Assembly (NCBI GenBank): GCA_026075535.2
Contig: AP026547.1
Coordinates: 7,068,001-7,132,000 of the forward strand
Source: Tricholoma matsutake
Lineage: Eukaryota; Basidiomycota; Agaricomycetes; Agaricales; Tricholomataceae
DNA length: 64,000 nt
Direction of reading: 5' to 3'
In this document: piece by piece, positions 11,961-24,500 of the stretch
Numbering within the stretch: position 1 is the stretch's first letter
How the letters are laid out: every line of letters starts with the position of its first letter
Notes under the pieces: model-generated
The model's input: only the letters and a program-made list of their open reading frames with translations
Databases searched by the model: none
Told to the model about the DNA's origin: nothing
Program-made: the position numbers and the translations under genes

Positions 11961-12120
11961 GTGGAAATACAATGGACACATGACTTTTTCCTGTTTCCAA
12001 GCTTGAGGGCATTGACGCTTGTAGCATTGTCTGGAGGAGAGTTCTCATCCGGCATTGGGGATACAATGGGGGCCAAGGAGGATGGGGCCTATTGCTTGCT
12101 GCGCCAACTTTTAATGACCT

Positions 12121-12206
12121 CACTGACTCAGAGTCCATCAATCTGAGTCACAGTGCACCCTCGCTGACTCAGAGTCAGTCAATCTGAGTCACAGCGGGGT
12201 GACTCA
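12121..12206. promoter_or_regulatory. Cluster of five TGA(C/G)TCA bZIP-type sites
   Basis: TGACTCA occurs at 12124, 12165 and 12200, and TGAGTCA at 12144 and 12185, on a 35-bp block present twice with a 41-bp period (12121-12155 and 12162-12196). TGASTCA is the core bound by Gcn4/AP-1-type bZIP proteins. The cluster lies between two divergently oriented reading units (DUF6698 relic on minus, zinc-finger-like gene on plus), where a shared control region would be expected. Function is inference. Confidence 0.5.
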
Positions 12207-12544
12207 TTCAAAGCCTAGCGGCCCATAAATGCCTGGCCAATTCAACCAACAAAGCCCAATTCAACACTTAGCATTGAATTGAGCCCCTCACCTTCGTCAA
12301 GCGGTTTCTTTCTCCATGCCCAGGCATCCACAGCTGCTGACAGTGACCACTGCCCCGACATACCGGCAGATATTGCTCAACAAGGTATACAACTCAACAA
12401 ATGTCATCTGGTCCCTCGAGCCAGCTACACTGAAACTGACCAAATGGCACTGGTGCGTAGCTTGGAGCCTTGCCACTGCAACTCTGATGGCCATATAAAG
12501 GCCCATCCATGCAAGGAAGTGTGTAGCACCAGGTGCACTGCATG

Positions 12545-13266
12545 AACATCGCAAGCATTACCAATTCCTTGGGCCCAGCTGCTTGTGTCCGTTGCTTCAA
12601 CAGGTTAGCGAAGACCCAGTCTTCACTGAAGCGGCCATATACATGCCAGTCTTTGGACGCTATGCCAGGGAGTACGTTGCCGAATGTGCAAATGGCCGAT
12701 GCAGATACATCAGTCAGTCTCCATCTGTACTGAAGAATGCAGTAAGTGTTTACAGTGGCCCAGTGCCATTACAGAGGCTATATCAGGTGGTTGGCATTCC
12801 AGTGTGGACATTTCCACCTTGAGGTAAGTTGGGAGGTTTCTCCAGAGCTTAAAGTACTTACCACATATTATGAAGAAAGGGATGCATTGCGCCCTCCTCC
12901 CACTCTACATCGCTGGGAATTAGAGTGCATCCCAAGGCCGTTGAAGTGGACCTATGCAGAAGCAGGTAAGTGAAGAGCAATCCTGAAACATTCGAGCTAA
13001 CCCTGGCCATAGATTTAACTGCCGAAGTGCCCCATTCCATTGAGTACATGGATCTTGGTTATGAAACTGACTGGCACAAATTCTTGAAGCTTGATTCCAT
13101 GGATAGGCCTGGGCTAACGGAGGTGGAATTCTTCAGCCTGTTTGCCAAGTGCAAGGTGTGCTTGCTCATCACAACACGCCAAGCATTCCGTAGCCACTAC
13201 TGCAGCCTGCAAAGGGAGGATGATTTGGAGCTAACTGACTGCAAGGAAGGAAGGCAGCATGGATAA
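12545..13266 (+). pseudogene. Zinc-finger-like protein of unknown function, probably frameshifted
   Basis: I do not recognise a named family. The frame reads FTEAAIYMPVFGRYAREYVA, VVGIPVWTFPP, then needs one base removed in 'ccaccttgagg' (near 12818) to continue EVSWEVSPELKVLTTYYEER and LHRWELECIPRPLKWTYAEA. A clear intron follows (about 12966-13011: gtaagt...gctaac...atag), then AEVPHSIEYMDLGYETDWHK and a stop at 13264-13266. The C-terminus has a C-x2-C-x11-H-x2-C arrangement (KCKVC...HYC), a possible zinc-binding site. The start is not resolved; upstream frames to 12279 are open but unsupported. It is divergent from the DUF6698 relic. Confidence 0.5.
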
Positions 13267-13880
13267 ACTAACCATCATTTAGACTTCTTATTTCAATCAT
13301 TTTGTATATACCCTTCTAGATTTCAAATCAACCATGTTGCATGGCCCTGCCCTCATAAAACATTTACCCCATCAGTTACATGGGGATGATCCTGAAAATA
13401 GGTGGCTCAGGAGCCCATCTATGCAAGGAAGCAGAAAATTATGAACATGCACACCACAAAGTCTTAGGGCTTTATTCCTTGATGCATACTAGTAGAATAA
13501 GGGTAAAATAATGGTTAAGAGAACAAGAAGCATGCCTTACTTCCTAGCATACATCACAATGACCATGCGTCAAAGGCTAGATATAATTAAATTTATCAAT
13601 ACTCATTTTCAACTATCATTAATGTCATATCTGGACTTTGACTGCTATGTATATGAGATGGTGAAAGTGACCAATGAAATATGTGGAATCAGTGGGGACC
13701 AACTTGAAGTTGGGAACTTGGGGATGAGCAGGCATGATGCATTTGAATGGCATATAAATTAAGGGTAGCTGCATAGGTACTGTTGTGTCATGGCCAAAGC
13801 AAAAAAAGACAGCATGCAAACAGAGGCACGAATGGGCTGCCAAGTAGAGGAACATGCTTGAGTGCACCTGGGCCAGGACA
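13267..13880. other. AT-rich stretch without a recognised gene
   Basis: It holds the probable 3' region of the preceding gene and one unsupported 83-codon frame at 13511-13762. I see no motifs or repeats of note. Confidence 0.4.
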
Positions 13881-15060
13881 TTTTAGCTGCCCGCATCAGA
13901 TATAAGAAATATAAATACCTTTTGGATGGCTGAGGGATTAACTAAGCTAGAAAGCACGTCAGCTTTCAATCTTTGATTATGTGCTGCCATACAGCTACAC
14001 GTCGCTTGCGCCAATTTCCCGGGCTCGAGTAAAGGGCGGGCATTGCATACCTGACAGGGCAGAGTAAGAAGGGAGGCTCTCACCTTGGGAAGCCTGTCCG
14101 AGTCATTGCCACTACTCATGCCAACACTGACGCATACCCTGAACGCCAAATGCTGCATCAGATATGGGAAGGATTAACAGCTTTGTCAAGATGAATGGGC
14201 TTTGGGATGAACTAAAGTAAATAAAAAAATGTGTCAGTTCTCGATTGTTGATTGCCTGCTGTCATACAGCTACATGTTGCTTGCACCAATTTCCCAGGCT
14301 CAAGTAAAGGGCGGGCATTGCATATTTGACAGGGCAGGGTAAGAAAGGAGGCTCTCACCTTGAGGTGCCATCGGACGTGTTGAGAAGCTTATCATCACTG
14401 CTACATCAAGCCAACACCGGTGCATACGTGGAGGCGTGTCCACCAAGCAGCTTGACCGGGCACCCCTGGAACAAAGTACTTCAGCCAACCATGTCGGATA
14501 TAGGAAACATTGACACCTTTGTGGAGGTGAATGGGCTTCAGGATGAACTAAAGTAAAAAACGCGTCAGCTCTCGATCTTTTATCAGCTGCCACCCTGTTG
14601 CTATGCACTGCTTGCACCGATTTCCTGGGCACGAGCAATGGACAGGCATTGTGTAACTGATATAGTGGGTAAAGGGGATCTCACCTCGAGGGGACATCTG
14701 ACACTTGGATGTACTGAAATTCCTGTCAAGGACTCTAGGGTGAGCTGCTGACAGGTTCAAGGGGCCAGAGGTAACCCAAATGTAGGGTTGCATGACAAAA
14801 CGTCAGACACAACCGGGCAGGTGACAAAAAGTCAGACCTGCAGGGCCAGGAAGTAAGAGCAGCACATGCAGAAGTGAGGAAGGACAAGAGGGAGAACTTG
14901 AACAAGAAGTCGAGCACTGCCACTTCAACTTGAACTTCCTGTGACTTGTTTATAATTATGTAAGGGTGTAAACATGTCCTAACATCACATCTGATTGAGA
15001 TCGGACAAGCCTTCAAGCTTCAAGCTTCAAGTTCAGGCTCAGAGGTTCTATCAGGCCACT
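13880..15060 (-). repeat. Left inverted arm: tandem copies of an element-specific repeat module
   Basis: Three diverged copies of one block follow each other on the minus strand (about 13900-14160, 14220-14560, 14570-14700), each with 'gggcgggcattgcat' or a variant and 'gaggctctcacctt'-like words. Beyond them, 14760-14960 carries 'gacaaaaagtcagacctgca'. The minus-strand frame contains RCWLDVAVMISFSTRPMAP, a piece of the conserved protein encoded at 26.2 kb. The whole arm is collinear, in inverse orientation, with 33890-34720. It continues inward into the TET/JBP gene. Confidence 0.65.
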
Positions 15061-15200
15061 GGAGTCTCCACGTTCTCATTGTACTAGGAGCTAGGAAGCA
15101 AAAGACAATATATTACTGAGCAGATGAATGGGTCCAATTGTAATTTTACATGAAGTAGCATTGATTGCTGGTTTACTGGTACAATGCAGCAGCTACTAAG

Positions 15201-16733
15201 TTAGCTCTGTTGTGCCATTGCATGCAGCTCATCCATCATAGAAAACAAAGAAAGACCAAAATCCTTATGTGCTGCCCTACGAACCTCTTCTGCCGCACGC
15301 TTGGCCACCAAAGATCCATTAGCGTAGCTCTCCTCCTTCTGAAACCCATGCTCAACCCATCAGAATAGACCACTGGCTGTGTACTGCATGAAGGAGTACC
15401 GAATCTCATGGGGTTGGATGGGGAGGTTCAAGTGGCTGATGACAGCTGAGGGAATGATGATGGATGTGCCTGGAGGAAACTCGATAACAATGCCACACTC
15501 CCATAGGATGAGGTGGCCACTGCGCGTTGAATCAAACTTTCCAACATTGGTTATAATGCAGACTCTGAAGGCGAGGTTCCCCCAATCCGTATGCCGATAG
15601 CACCAAGTCGCTGGGCTGAAGTTGAAAGAAATTGCTGCCCAGACGCTATCCAGAAATAGGCACTCAAGGCCTTCGTCCTGCTTGTACAGGGCCCCAAGAG
15701 TTTCATGGTAATATTTATAAAGCTTGGGGAACCAAGCTGCAAATCCACCATTCGCAAATTTGGAGATGCGGACAAAGGACGGGTAGCTGAGGAGTTTTCG
15801 TAAAACTCTGCGATTCGCTCAGTTGTGCGCGAGGTTGCCTGGGATCACTTGTCCACCACCAAATGATACACCAGCTGCCAGGGCTGGGAAAGACCCATGG
15901 TGATGATTCAAGTCCTTAGAATCAAAGGAGCATTGCTCGCTGGCCTCCTCCATCTCCCTCTCCACATCCGCCATTCCCTTCGACCATTTTTGCTCCTCCG
16001 GCTGGTTACTGTCATATGGCTGCCCAATGCCTACACAGAAAATCCAGCTGGCATGATCCTCAATGGGGATTGATTTTCTGTCAAATTCAAGTTCCAGCTA
16101 TAGGAATTGACACAAAAGTGACTTAGCTTACCTGCCATCCCACTTTTGCAGCTTAAATTTGAAGCACGAGTTCTCTCCAACCAGATCATCCAACTCGTAT
16201 GCGGTCTTATTCTTCAACTCCTCAGTGTCGCATAGACCTATGTACCCAGGGGCCGAGATCGAAATATCCATGAGATCAAGCTTGGCATCAATGGCCTTTG
16301 AGTTTGGGCTATGCAATTTCTGGTGGGTGGCGGGCCAAACTTCATAAGCATGCACTCTGGCCTCACACTCCTTCCGCCGCTCAGCTCTGTCGCGCTTCCG
16401 CTTTGCATGGCTCCGTTGCTTGTTGCTGCTGTACTTCTTACCCGCATTTTCCAGCTGACCAGCTGAGGTTGAAGTGGTTTCCCCTGGCACCGACTGGGGA
16501 TCCGGGGGGAGATTGTGGTCATCCAAAGAAGTCAGTTTTTGAGTAGGTGAGGGAGGCGGAGTAGGCTCCAGCGTGGTGAGGGGAGAATCGCTAAAAAGGC
16601 CATGTCCTATTTCCCCACTGTCTAAATAGCCAAACATCTCCTCCCTTTTGATACTCAATGCGATTGCTGACTCGAAATCAAATGATGGGTCGTGGGCACT
16701 GATGGGGGTGGGCCAAGGTTTGTCCTGTACCAA
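15201..16733 (-). pseudogene. TET/JBP-family 2-oxoglutarate dioxygenase, decayed
   Basis: Enzymes of this family oxidise 5-methylcytosine (TET) or thymine (JBP) in DNA using Fe(II) and 2-oxoglutarate, and are known to ride on KDZ transposons in basidiomycetes. The minus-strand gene has a Pro/Ser-rich then basic exon (16733-16132), a 54-nt intron (16078-16131), and a catalytic exon: CVGIGQPYDS, SFGGGQVIPGNLAHN, WCYRHTDWGNLAF (HxD iron ligands, near 15590), HLILWECGIVIEFPPGT, then IPSAVISHLNL (distal His) and EIRYSFMQY (likely cosubstrate Arg). Two in-frame TGA codons (15819-15821 and 15360-15362) interrupt it; the true C-terminus runs to the TAA at 15201. No ATG precedes the first exon, whose start coincides with a 3' splice-like 'ggtacag', so a 5' exon is probably missing. 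Confidence 0.75.
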
Positions 16734-16739
16734 AGTATT

Positions 16740-17300
16740 TCAGCCAACTTTCTCTGATGTAAGAAATATTCATTCATACTTTTTTTTCCATATGAATGGA
16801 TTTCGGGGTCAACTGCCAGTGAAGTAGAAACATCGGAAAGGGGATCTCACCTCGAGGGGCCATCTGACACTTGGATGGGTTGAAAGAGGTGTTGATAGGT
16901 TTAACTTGTTACTTACCTGAACCTTTGTGTCGGCCGGGTGATCCATTGAATGAGTGATGAAAAGTCAGACCTGCAGGCGACCAGAAACGTAGGAGAGAAC
17001 AGATGAGTTGTACAGATGATGTAAATATAGCGTTGAGTCTTCAAGGTGCCAAAGGCAACCCAAATGGCAGGTGGGAGGACTCAGAAGAAATCCACAGGCA
17101 ACTTAAAGCTGAGGTTCGGAATCCAAGTCCAAATGTATGAGTAGGATTGAGTGATGAAAAGTCAGACTCAAGGCAGGTGACAAAAAGTCAGACCTGCACT
17201 GGGTGACGAAAAATGAGTAGGAGAAAATGGAGCGCGGAAAGAAGTGGCAAACTTCAAGTTGGAAGTACAAGGTTAGAAAGCGAACTTTGACATCCAACAC
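16740..17300 (-). repeat. Second copy of the element repeat module, upstream of the TET gene
   Basis: This region repeats, in the same orientation, words found at 14.5-15.0 kb: 'ggggatctcacctcgagggg-catctgacacttgg' (16840-16875 and 14673-14710), 'gatgaaaagtcagacctgcag' (16960) and 'gacaaaaagtcagacctgca' (17175). The TET gene is therefore bracketed by direct copies of the module. It may hold promoter elements of the cargo genes. Confidence 0.6.
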
Positions 17301-17924
17301 CAGCAGACTCAGATAATCCCTGTACTAGTGGCAGTGCTCCAGAATGCCAGACCCTGGGTGCCTGCCAGTGAAGTACACCCCCAACCACTGTTCTACACCA
17401 CTCAGGCTTTCGGAGTCTTCCTTCCATGCAAGTTGAACTTGTAGTTGAAACAATGTGTTGGAGCTGCAGTACAACATAGGACAAGCAAGTACAAGTGCAT
17501 ACAAAATGAGCTGGATCTGGAAGAAAAAAAAACAATCCATAAACTTGAAATGAAGACCCAACCAGCGATGCGATGACAACTACTTCTGAACCTGAACAGG
17601 TTCCTGCTTGAACTATCAGGGGGAACCATAAGCAGAAAGTATGAAATAAATGATGCACATGGTTGTACATGAACAGTGGGGAGATGAGGCTGGAATGAAA
17701 AAAATGTGCTGCTTTTTACTGTGACTCGGACTGAAAGATGGGAGACACAGTACTTGCACAGGAAAAACAAAACTCTGAAAAGCTCGTTCAACAAGATAAT
17801 AAGCATCATATACAACCCAAAGGCCTCCATGCAAGTTTCGACCATTCATTCAACTCGGTGGTCAGACAGAAGTTGGCTAAAATTGGCTATAGCAGATGGT
17901 TGGGATTGAAAAAGATAAAAATGC

Positions 17925-20409
17925 TTACCTATGGAGGAATTCAACATCCTCATCAGGGTCTGGTATTGATACACCGCTACTGGCAGTTTTGATGCTCATG
18001 TTACTTTTGCGAGAGAGGTTATGGGTGTGTCCATGGCCAGTGTTCACCGATGAGTCACGGGCATCGAGGATTTCAAGTTGCTGATATACGAAAAGTTGAA
18101 ATTTCTGTATCATCGCCTCCAAAATATCACGAGGCAGCCACTCTGGCAATTCCACATCATAAAGATTGGCATGATGACCACGGACTTTAAATGCCTGATC
18201 TGAGATATCCTCAATTTTGACGAGTTTTATCAACTCCCAGCAAACAGGACAGCATAGCTTTGACACCGAAATCCATTGATCATGAAACTTCAGTCTCTGC
18301 ACAACAAGTTAAAATAATGAATTTAAACCTCAAGGTAAGTGGATCAAGTACCTGGCTAAGCTCTTTAGATTTGGGCTCGTCCTTCTCTTCCAAAGTCGCT
18401 ACATTACAGTAGGCAAGGAAAGCAGCCAAAATAGCCTCGCAATGTGTGCCTCCAGGAAACTCCAATGATGACTCGGGGTGGGCACCATTCTTCACCAGGT
18501 TCTGGAATATCGAGAATATCCTAATCTGGTCCGTCCAATTGCCACTGGTATCAGCTCCAAGGACATGGTTTTTAACTTTGTGGATGTACTTCACCGTCAT
18601 TATTTTATAGTTCACTGAATGGGCCTTCAATGTGTCCTTGATTAAACCCTCCATGTAGGGCCAGGAACCAATTCTCACCCTAGAGCGGGGCATAATGAGG
18701 AGATCAAGATGGACGGGTTCACTAGGTGGGAGACCACCAACATGTTTCTCCAAGGCATGCTGTGCTGAGAAGTGCCCAACAAATGCCATGATCCATTTCT
18801 GGATGGTCTGGAAATTGATCATGGTTATGTGCTGGATGGTCTGTAAATTGATCATGGTTGTGTGAGATCTAGACACCTCTGTCTGCTCCTTGCCTTCCTT
18901 GCCATCCTTGCCATCCTTGCCATCCCCCTCCGTGTCATCCTCCCCCTCCTTGTCATCCTCCCCCTCCTTGTCATCCTCCCCCTCCTTGTCATCCTCCCCC
19001 TCCTTGTCATCCTCCCCCTCCTCCTCATCCCCCTCCTCATCCTTCAAGGCAACTTGGCCAATGCTGCTTGCCGCCCTGCTGACACCATCTGCCACTTTGT
19101 CGACTTGGATGTCATCTGCCACTTTGTAGACTCCACCCTCACCGATGTACAATGTGGCCCATTTGTTATATTCATCTTTCCTGAACACCATAGGAGGCAA
19201 CATCTCACCCAGGAATAGAACTTGAAGATGTTCTTTTAACGCATTGGAGTGTGCAATGCAGACAAGAGCATTGGCATAGAAAGTGACACCATGCACCAGA
19301 TTTGACACATCCTTTGTAAGTTGCCGGTCATCCTCTTTGAGTTTGGCCTCCTTCTCGTCATCCTTCTTGAGTTTGGCCTCCTTCTGGCCATCCTTCTTCC
19401 TCGACCTCAGATGCTTCATGGATACCGATGATGATGATTTAGCAGCAATAGCCGCTTCCAACCTCAGGAGGGCACTTGCATAGCCAACCAGGATGGCCAA
19501 GAGGAAGTTGTGGAATGTTGTCGCAGTGTCCTTGCAGTATATCTCGAATGAGGCTAATTGCTCCTTGGAGCATAGCACCTCTAAATATTTATCAGCCGTG
19601 TCCTCCTTGTTCTTGGAGTACTTCACCAAAACTTTCATTCTCAAATTGTCCATTGGGTCGAGATATCGAGCCAGTCTCGGGTCACGAACAGGTTTGGTCC
19701 ACTCATGCTTCTGGATTGACTTTGTCAAGGAGTCGGTTGCTTCGTCTAGCATGTGAAGAATCCCAAGCGATGACCAATGGAAAATCCGTCGTTTCATTCT
19801 CTTCCAACACTGCACAACGAGAAAGCGGGAAAAGCGCCTGGATTCAGTGGGTCATGCAGAAGGCTCAGAAATCTTGTATGTATTGAGATAGGAACATACA
19901 GATTCTGTATGGTCTGCCAGTGTAGATTGTCTGACCCCAGATACATGATAAGCAATGAGGAAGTGATGCCAGGTACTGGTAAAAGCTCACTTTCTCATCA
20001 ATTTCCAACAATCATCTTGATCAAAGCGAGACCACAAATCATTGCCTGAAGCCAATCTGATGCCCTTTGCAGAATTACTGCACTCTGGATTGGCAATAGC
20101 AGCGATATTCAGTGTTTGATTGGTGTAAGGAGTAGTGACAAAATCATCATCCTCTTCAGAGTGAGCTTCTTCTGTGGACATTGCACTGGCCACTACAAGA
20201 CTTCCACTGGAAGTGTATGCTGTAGCGGCAAGGACTTCTTCGTTACACACTAGAATAGTTGTCACTGCATCAACCTTTCTGCGGACTGGTAGATTCTGGA
20301 TGGGAGGAGCATCTGTGGCAGGGAGTATGGTGTTTCCCTGATTGATAGTAGTGAGTAAGCGGAGAAGAAGGGTGAGATTTCGAAATTTCATATGAAGCAC
20401 CAAATTCAA
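17925..20409 (-). CDS. OTT_1508-like nucleic-acid deaminase
   Basis: A zinc-dependent deaminase-fold protein. On the minus strand, exon A (to about 19991) reads RNLTLLLRLLTTINQG. An intron of about 180 nt ends 'cgttgtgcag' near 19805. Exon B (about 19804-18352) is open for some 480 codons and contains the first zinc/catalytic motif, GGTHCEAILAAF (His-Cys-Glu, near 18440). A 55-nt intron (18297-18351) leads to exon C with VSKLCCPVCWELIKLV (C-x2-C zinc ligands), then KVRGHHANLYDVELPEWLP. The HxE...CPxC pattern and the following VELP-WLP block fit the OTT_1508-like family multiplied in fungi, whose members are predicted to deaminate cytosine or adenine in nucleic acids; the substrate here is unknown. 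An acidic repeat lies mid-protein. The start is uncertain (ATG at 20391 or an upstream exon), and the C-terminus may continue past a GTAAGC at 17925. I found no internal stop. Confidence 0.7.
18915..19035. repeat. 18-bp minisatellite inside the deaminase gene
   Basis: The plus strand repeats 'tcctccccctccttgtca' about five times in register, encoding DKEGED repeats on the minus strand. Because the unit is 18 bp, copy-number change would keep the frame. The antisense frames it opens are artefacts. Confidence 0.85.
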
Positions 20410-21515
20410 GTCTGAGTCAGGCTCTGCCTGATTAGGAGAGCTTCAAAGTATCTGCGCTGAATTGGTGGTCATTGGAACTGAAATCAAGAGGTGGTGGTAC
20501 AATGATGGGTTGAGACAATGGACACCGGTGTCCGACTCGGAGTCACTGTTCAAGTTATAAACTGTATATGAATGTGAGAAAAGACTCTCAGACTCTCTGC
20601 TACCGCGAAGCTCCAGTGTTCCTAAGATGGAAATGCACCTGATCTGCCAAGCATAGGGTAGAATCGTGTAGTAAGAGGTAGTAAGTATGTGATATATCAT
20701 ATGATCATGATCCGGTGGCTACTTATAAGTTATAACATCTGAGTCTCACGCTGTCTCGCGGCTATATCGTGAGATGATATCATTTGCTGCAATGAACCAG
20801 AATGCCAGAATCTCTGACTCAGAGTCTTTTCCTCATAACTACATACATATGGAGTGGGTCACCTAGTGGCCGCTACTTTTGTATAGCTGCCAATCTGACC
20901 GGCAAATTTTTTAAAAATAAAGTATGACTGAAAACGAGCATGAGAAGACTATAAGAACACAAGATTCAATTATTAGCCAAAAAATGGTCAGGAGTACAGT
21001 AAAGGTTAGGCTGATGGCATTGACTAGTAATTAGGGGGCCGCAGCAACATTGAAAATTTGAACACGACAAATCTATGGCTGACCAAAGAAACAGCATGAA
21101 GCCAGCAGAACGAGCTCGTGCTGGGAAAATCTTGCACAACAATTTGATGCTTAGTAATTTAGTAATACACTCACAGTTTGTATTTGAAAGCATGTTAGGG
21201 TTAAGGTTAACTGTGGGCAAATGTTACACAGCCACTGAAATTTGATGGCATGGTCCCAAAATTCAAGTTCAATGTCCTAGGCCAAGGTGACATATTGAAA
21301 GAAGACAAATACATAGAAAATCTGTTATATAGAGAGATGCTACCTGTGCACAGAGATTGAAATAGAAGAAATGTTGCCTACGGGAGTATCACTGAACTGG
21401 GTCTTCAAGTTCACCATCACACTGGCCACAGTGATCATGATACAACAGCCTTAGACTCGTGACCCTCGTACGAGTATGAGCAAGTGTCGATACCTTGTAG
21501 AGGGACTGGACAATG
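20410..21515. promoter_or_regulatory. Intergenic region upstream of the deaminase, with a module fragment
   Basis: No gene recognised. 21175-21260 read on the minus strand ('ggctgtgtaacatttgcccacagttaacc...') matches 26105-26165 on the plus strand and, more weakly, 33893-33925. A TGACTCA lies at about 20817 and ACTCAGAGTC-type words recur. It presumably contains the deaminase promoter. Confidence 0.35.
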
Positions 21516-24500
21516 CTAAAGTGACTGTAACGATGGTAGGGTGTCACATCTCCTGCGTTTGCGTGGACATGAGCAATCAGCTATGACATCTGTCGGTGAG
21601 CATGTGAAGATGGTCTGAACATTGGATATACCATCATCATCTGAGTTGCTCAGATCACCATCATCATCACTACTGGACTGGTCTTCATCATCACTGTCTG
21701 AATTGCTTTCTTCACTGTTGCGGTCAGAGTCATCTGAGGAATTCATGTCAGAATCTGATTCCATAACCAGATCGTTGTACTGCTGTACGAAGTCCAGGTC
21801 TACAGGAGTTGCCCCGAGGCTCAGGATATCATGGCCTGCAACGTCTTTGTAAGTAGATTGTGTTTAAAGAAAGTGTAATACCTACATCTCGTGTATGAGG
21901 ATAACACTCCTGCCCTAGCCTTAACAACGTATCTTGGTCCTGCCCACTCGAAGCCCTCGCTAACCCCAAAATGCAGATCATAAGGGAAATACTTCTTCAG
22001 TAAATCCATCAGAACATCTGCTGTGCACTCCAACACTTCACCTTGAGCATCATTCTCTTCTGCCATAGTCTTAGTATACAAGATCAGTGCTACAATATGC
22101 TGGGAGAGTATGTCCTTGAATACGAGGCCACCATCAATGAATGATTCCTTCTCGGGGTTGAGAAACAGATAGCATGCACACCACCAATGACGAAGGTCCC
22201 TAGATAGCCCACAGGCATGGATAGTGCACAGCCGATCATGGTCATGTTTAGGTCCATGTCGATATTTCTTCCTGTATGCCAGAGGGTTGATGAGATCCCC
22301 AAGTTCCATGACGACGCATAACATGAACAGGTCAAGCACCCCTTCAAAGGTGGAGACATCGGGAATATGACAAGTGGGCGGTGGCGTCGACAAATCTAGT
22401 TTAGACCCGTGCTTGACGAGAACATAGTGAAGATAAGTAACCATCCTTCAAAGTAGAAGATGCGCATCATGACTGTGTTCCGTGTTCATCACCCTCTCGC
22501 TAGCAACAAACATATGATAAAGCCCGAAAACCATGTCTTGGATCGTGGACATCGTGTAAAAATGACCTCCATGACAAATTGCAGATTCTGGTGTCACAAC
22601 AAAATGCGGTGTGTTTGGCCGCATTAACCTATAGGACAATGGTTATGAATACAGGGGTGCCAAGCAGACACAACTTACATTCGGGATCTGGGACAAAGAA
22701 GGACTGCCTCAAGGTCCCACTTCTCCAGATTGGCAGCAGAAATATCATATTCTTCAGTGAATAGCGTAGCATCAGAGAAATGCATCGACCCAGGTTTGGG
22801 CTTTGCAACGATCCACCATTTCATGCCAGTTTGGGTGTCGATGTAAGTGCAGAAGCCGTTGCAATCAATATGCCAGAGATGGTGGGCACCTGATGTTGCC
22901 ACAAGGCCCCATCTAGTACTTGCCATTGGAAATGAAATAGCCCGGCTACACATCGGTAAATCGACGGTGGCACTGAACGCTGCAAGATCAGAAGCAAACG
23001 ACGTGGGAGGATGAGGGGCAGACAGCATTGGGAAGTCCAGTGCATTGAGGATTTTACTTTTCTCCATATGACACCTCAGCATATCTTCTAAAGTACCCTT
23101 CAGGTGGCAAGATGATTCGGCTTCGAAGGAGTTTTCAATTGAGTAATCTGGCACATAATCAGGATGTCCAAACACAACAAGAGTATGCTTCAAACACACC
23201 ATGAATCGTCACAGACTTGTACAGGTCCCCTAATGTTTTCAAACCCTTTTCGTCGAAAGCGAGTGTAGGCTCAAATTGGTCATGTATTACAACATGTTTT
23301 TGGCAGAATATTGCTTGTATCTCTTGGTCACTCTTGCTCCCGAGTTCCTGCTTTGAGAGTATACAACATGTGCTCTCCTCTGGACAAGCCATCCACAGAG
23401 GTCGGCCGTCTTTATAGCCCGCCATGACAGCACTGTGAATAATTTTGAACATGGAGCACTCATCAGCAAACTAAGGGAGTGCCGAAAGTCACTATATTGT
23501 GGTGAATGAGTCTTGGTAGAGCTTACATGGAATGACGGGGTGTATGTAACTGGGTCATCCTTCCCAGGAGCCCATAGCGATACTGATTTGCCTATGAATC
23601 GTTTCTATAGATGGAATATGAGTTATTAGGTATGAATTATCATACATATAACCATGCATGCCTTTCGAGTTCTTGAAAGGTTTGGTTTTTCAGGTTTAAT
23701 CTGCAAAGGACGATAAATTGTGTTCTTTTAAGATGGCAAATGACTGACCATATCCTGCGTTAAGTCGATGATATCAACAAGTCTACTAACACCTCCGAAT
23801 TTGATCTCCTCAAAATAGTTGCGCTCCATGGCATCTACAGACTGCGGTCCAGATTGAATTTTTGATTCAGGCTTTGGTTTTGGTTTTGGCCTTGGCCTTG
23901 ACCTTGACTTTAACTTTGTTTTTGGCAGTGGAAGGGGCAATTGGTCTGTTTTCTTTGTTTTTGCCTCTCACGTTGGGTTCTTTCGCTTTTCTCCAGCGAT
24001 TGGACTGTCCTTTTTAGTGGAGAGTGAATTGTCGGAGGGTGAAGGCATCTTGTGGGGGCTTGATTCTGGAGTTGTGTCGTTTGGAGCCTTGTTGTGCTCA
24101 TTCATACTGCCCTCTCTCATGTCCACATCCACCGCACCAGATTGTTCTCCTTGGTTTGCAACATCTCCTGTATCCACGTCAACATCCATTGCGCTAGGAT
24201 TCTCGTCCTCCCCTCCAGATCTTCCTGATTGTTCTACTTGCTGTGCGACGCCTGCTCTATCCACATCACTTGCTCTATCCATGGCAATATCCATACCAGA
24301 GTTGCCAGTGAGCCTTTCTGGTTGAGCACTTCCTTGGTCATTTTGGTGTCGATAAGCCCCTCTCGCAGCGCCACTATTTCCTTGTCCATGGCTATCATCT
24401 TCCTCAGAATTCCTACCTCCAAGACGGCGCAATCCTTTGCGAACGCATTTTTCATCCTCATCACCATCCTCCTCCTCCTCCTCCTCCTCTTCCGTGTCCA

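Noticed and set aside
15360..15362. Treating the first TET stop from the C-terminus as the natural end
   Set aside because: The frame continues with conserved residues to a TAA at 15201, and the second TET copy has an Arg codon at this place.
16740..17300. Reading the repeat modules on both sides of TET as LTRs of a retrotransposon
   Set aside because: The copies are diverged and partial, lack TG...CA ends and a primer-binding site, and the genes between them are not retroviral-type.
17402..17849. Hydrophobic 147-codon minus-strand frame below the deaminase
   Set aside because: Composition resembles a 3' untranslated region and other frames overlap it; no splice evidence links it to the deaminase.
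18862..19218. Long plus-strand frames rich in Leu/Ile/Pro or Ser/Pro
   Set aside because: They are antisense shadows of the 18-bp minisatellite in the deaminase exon.
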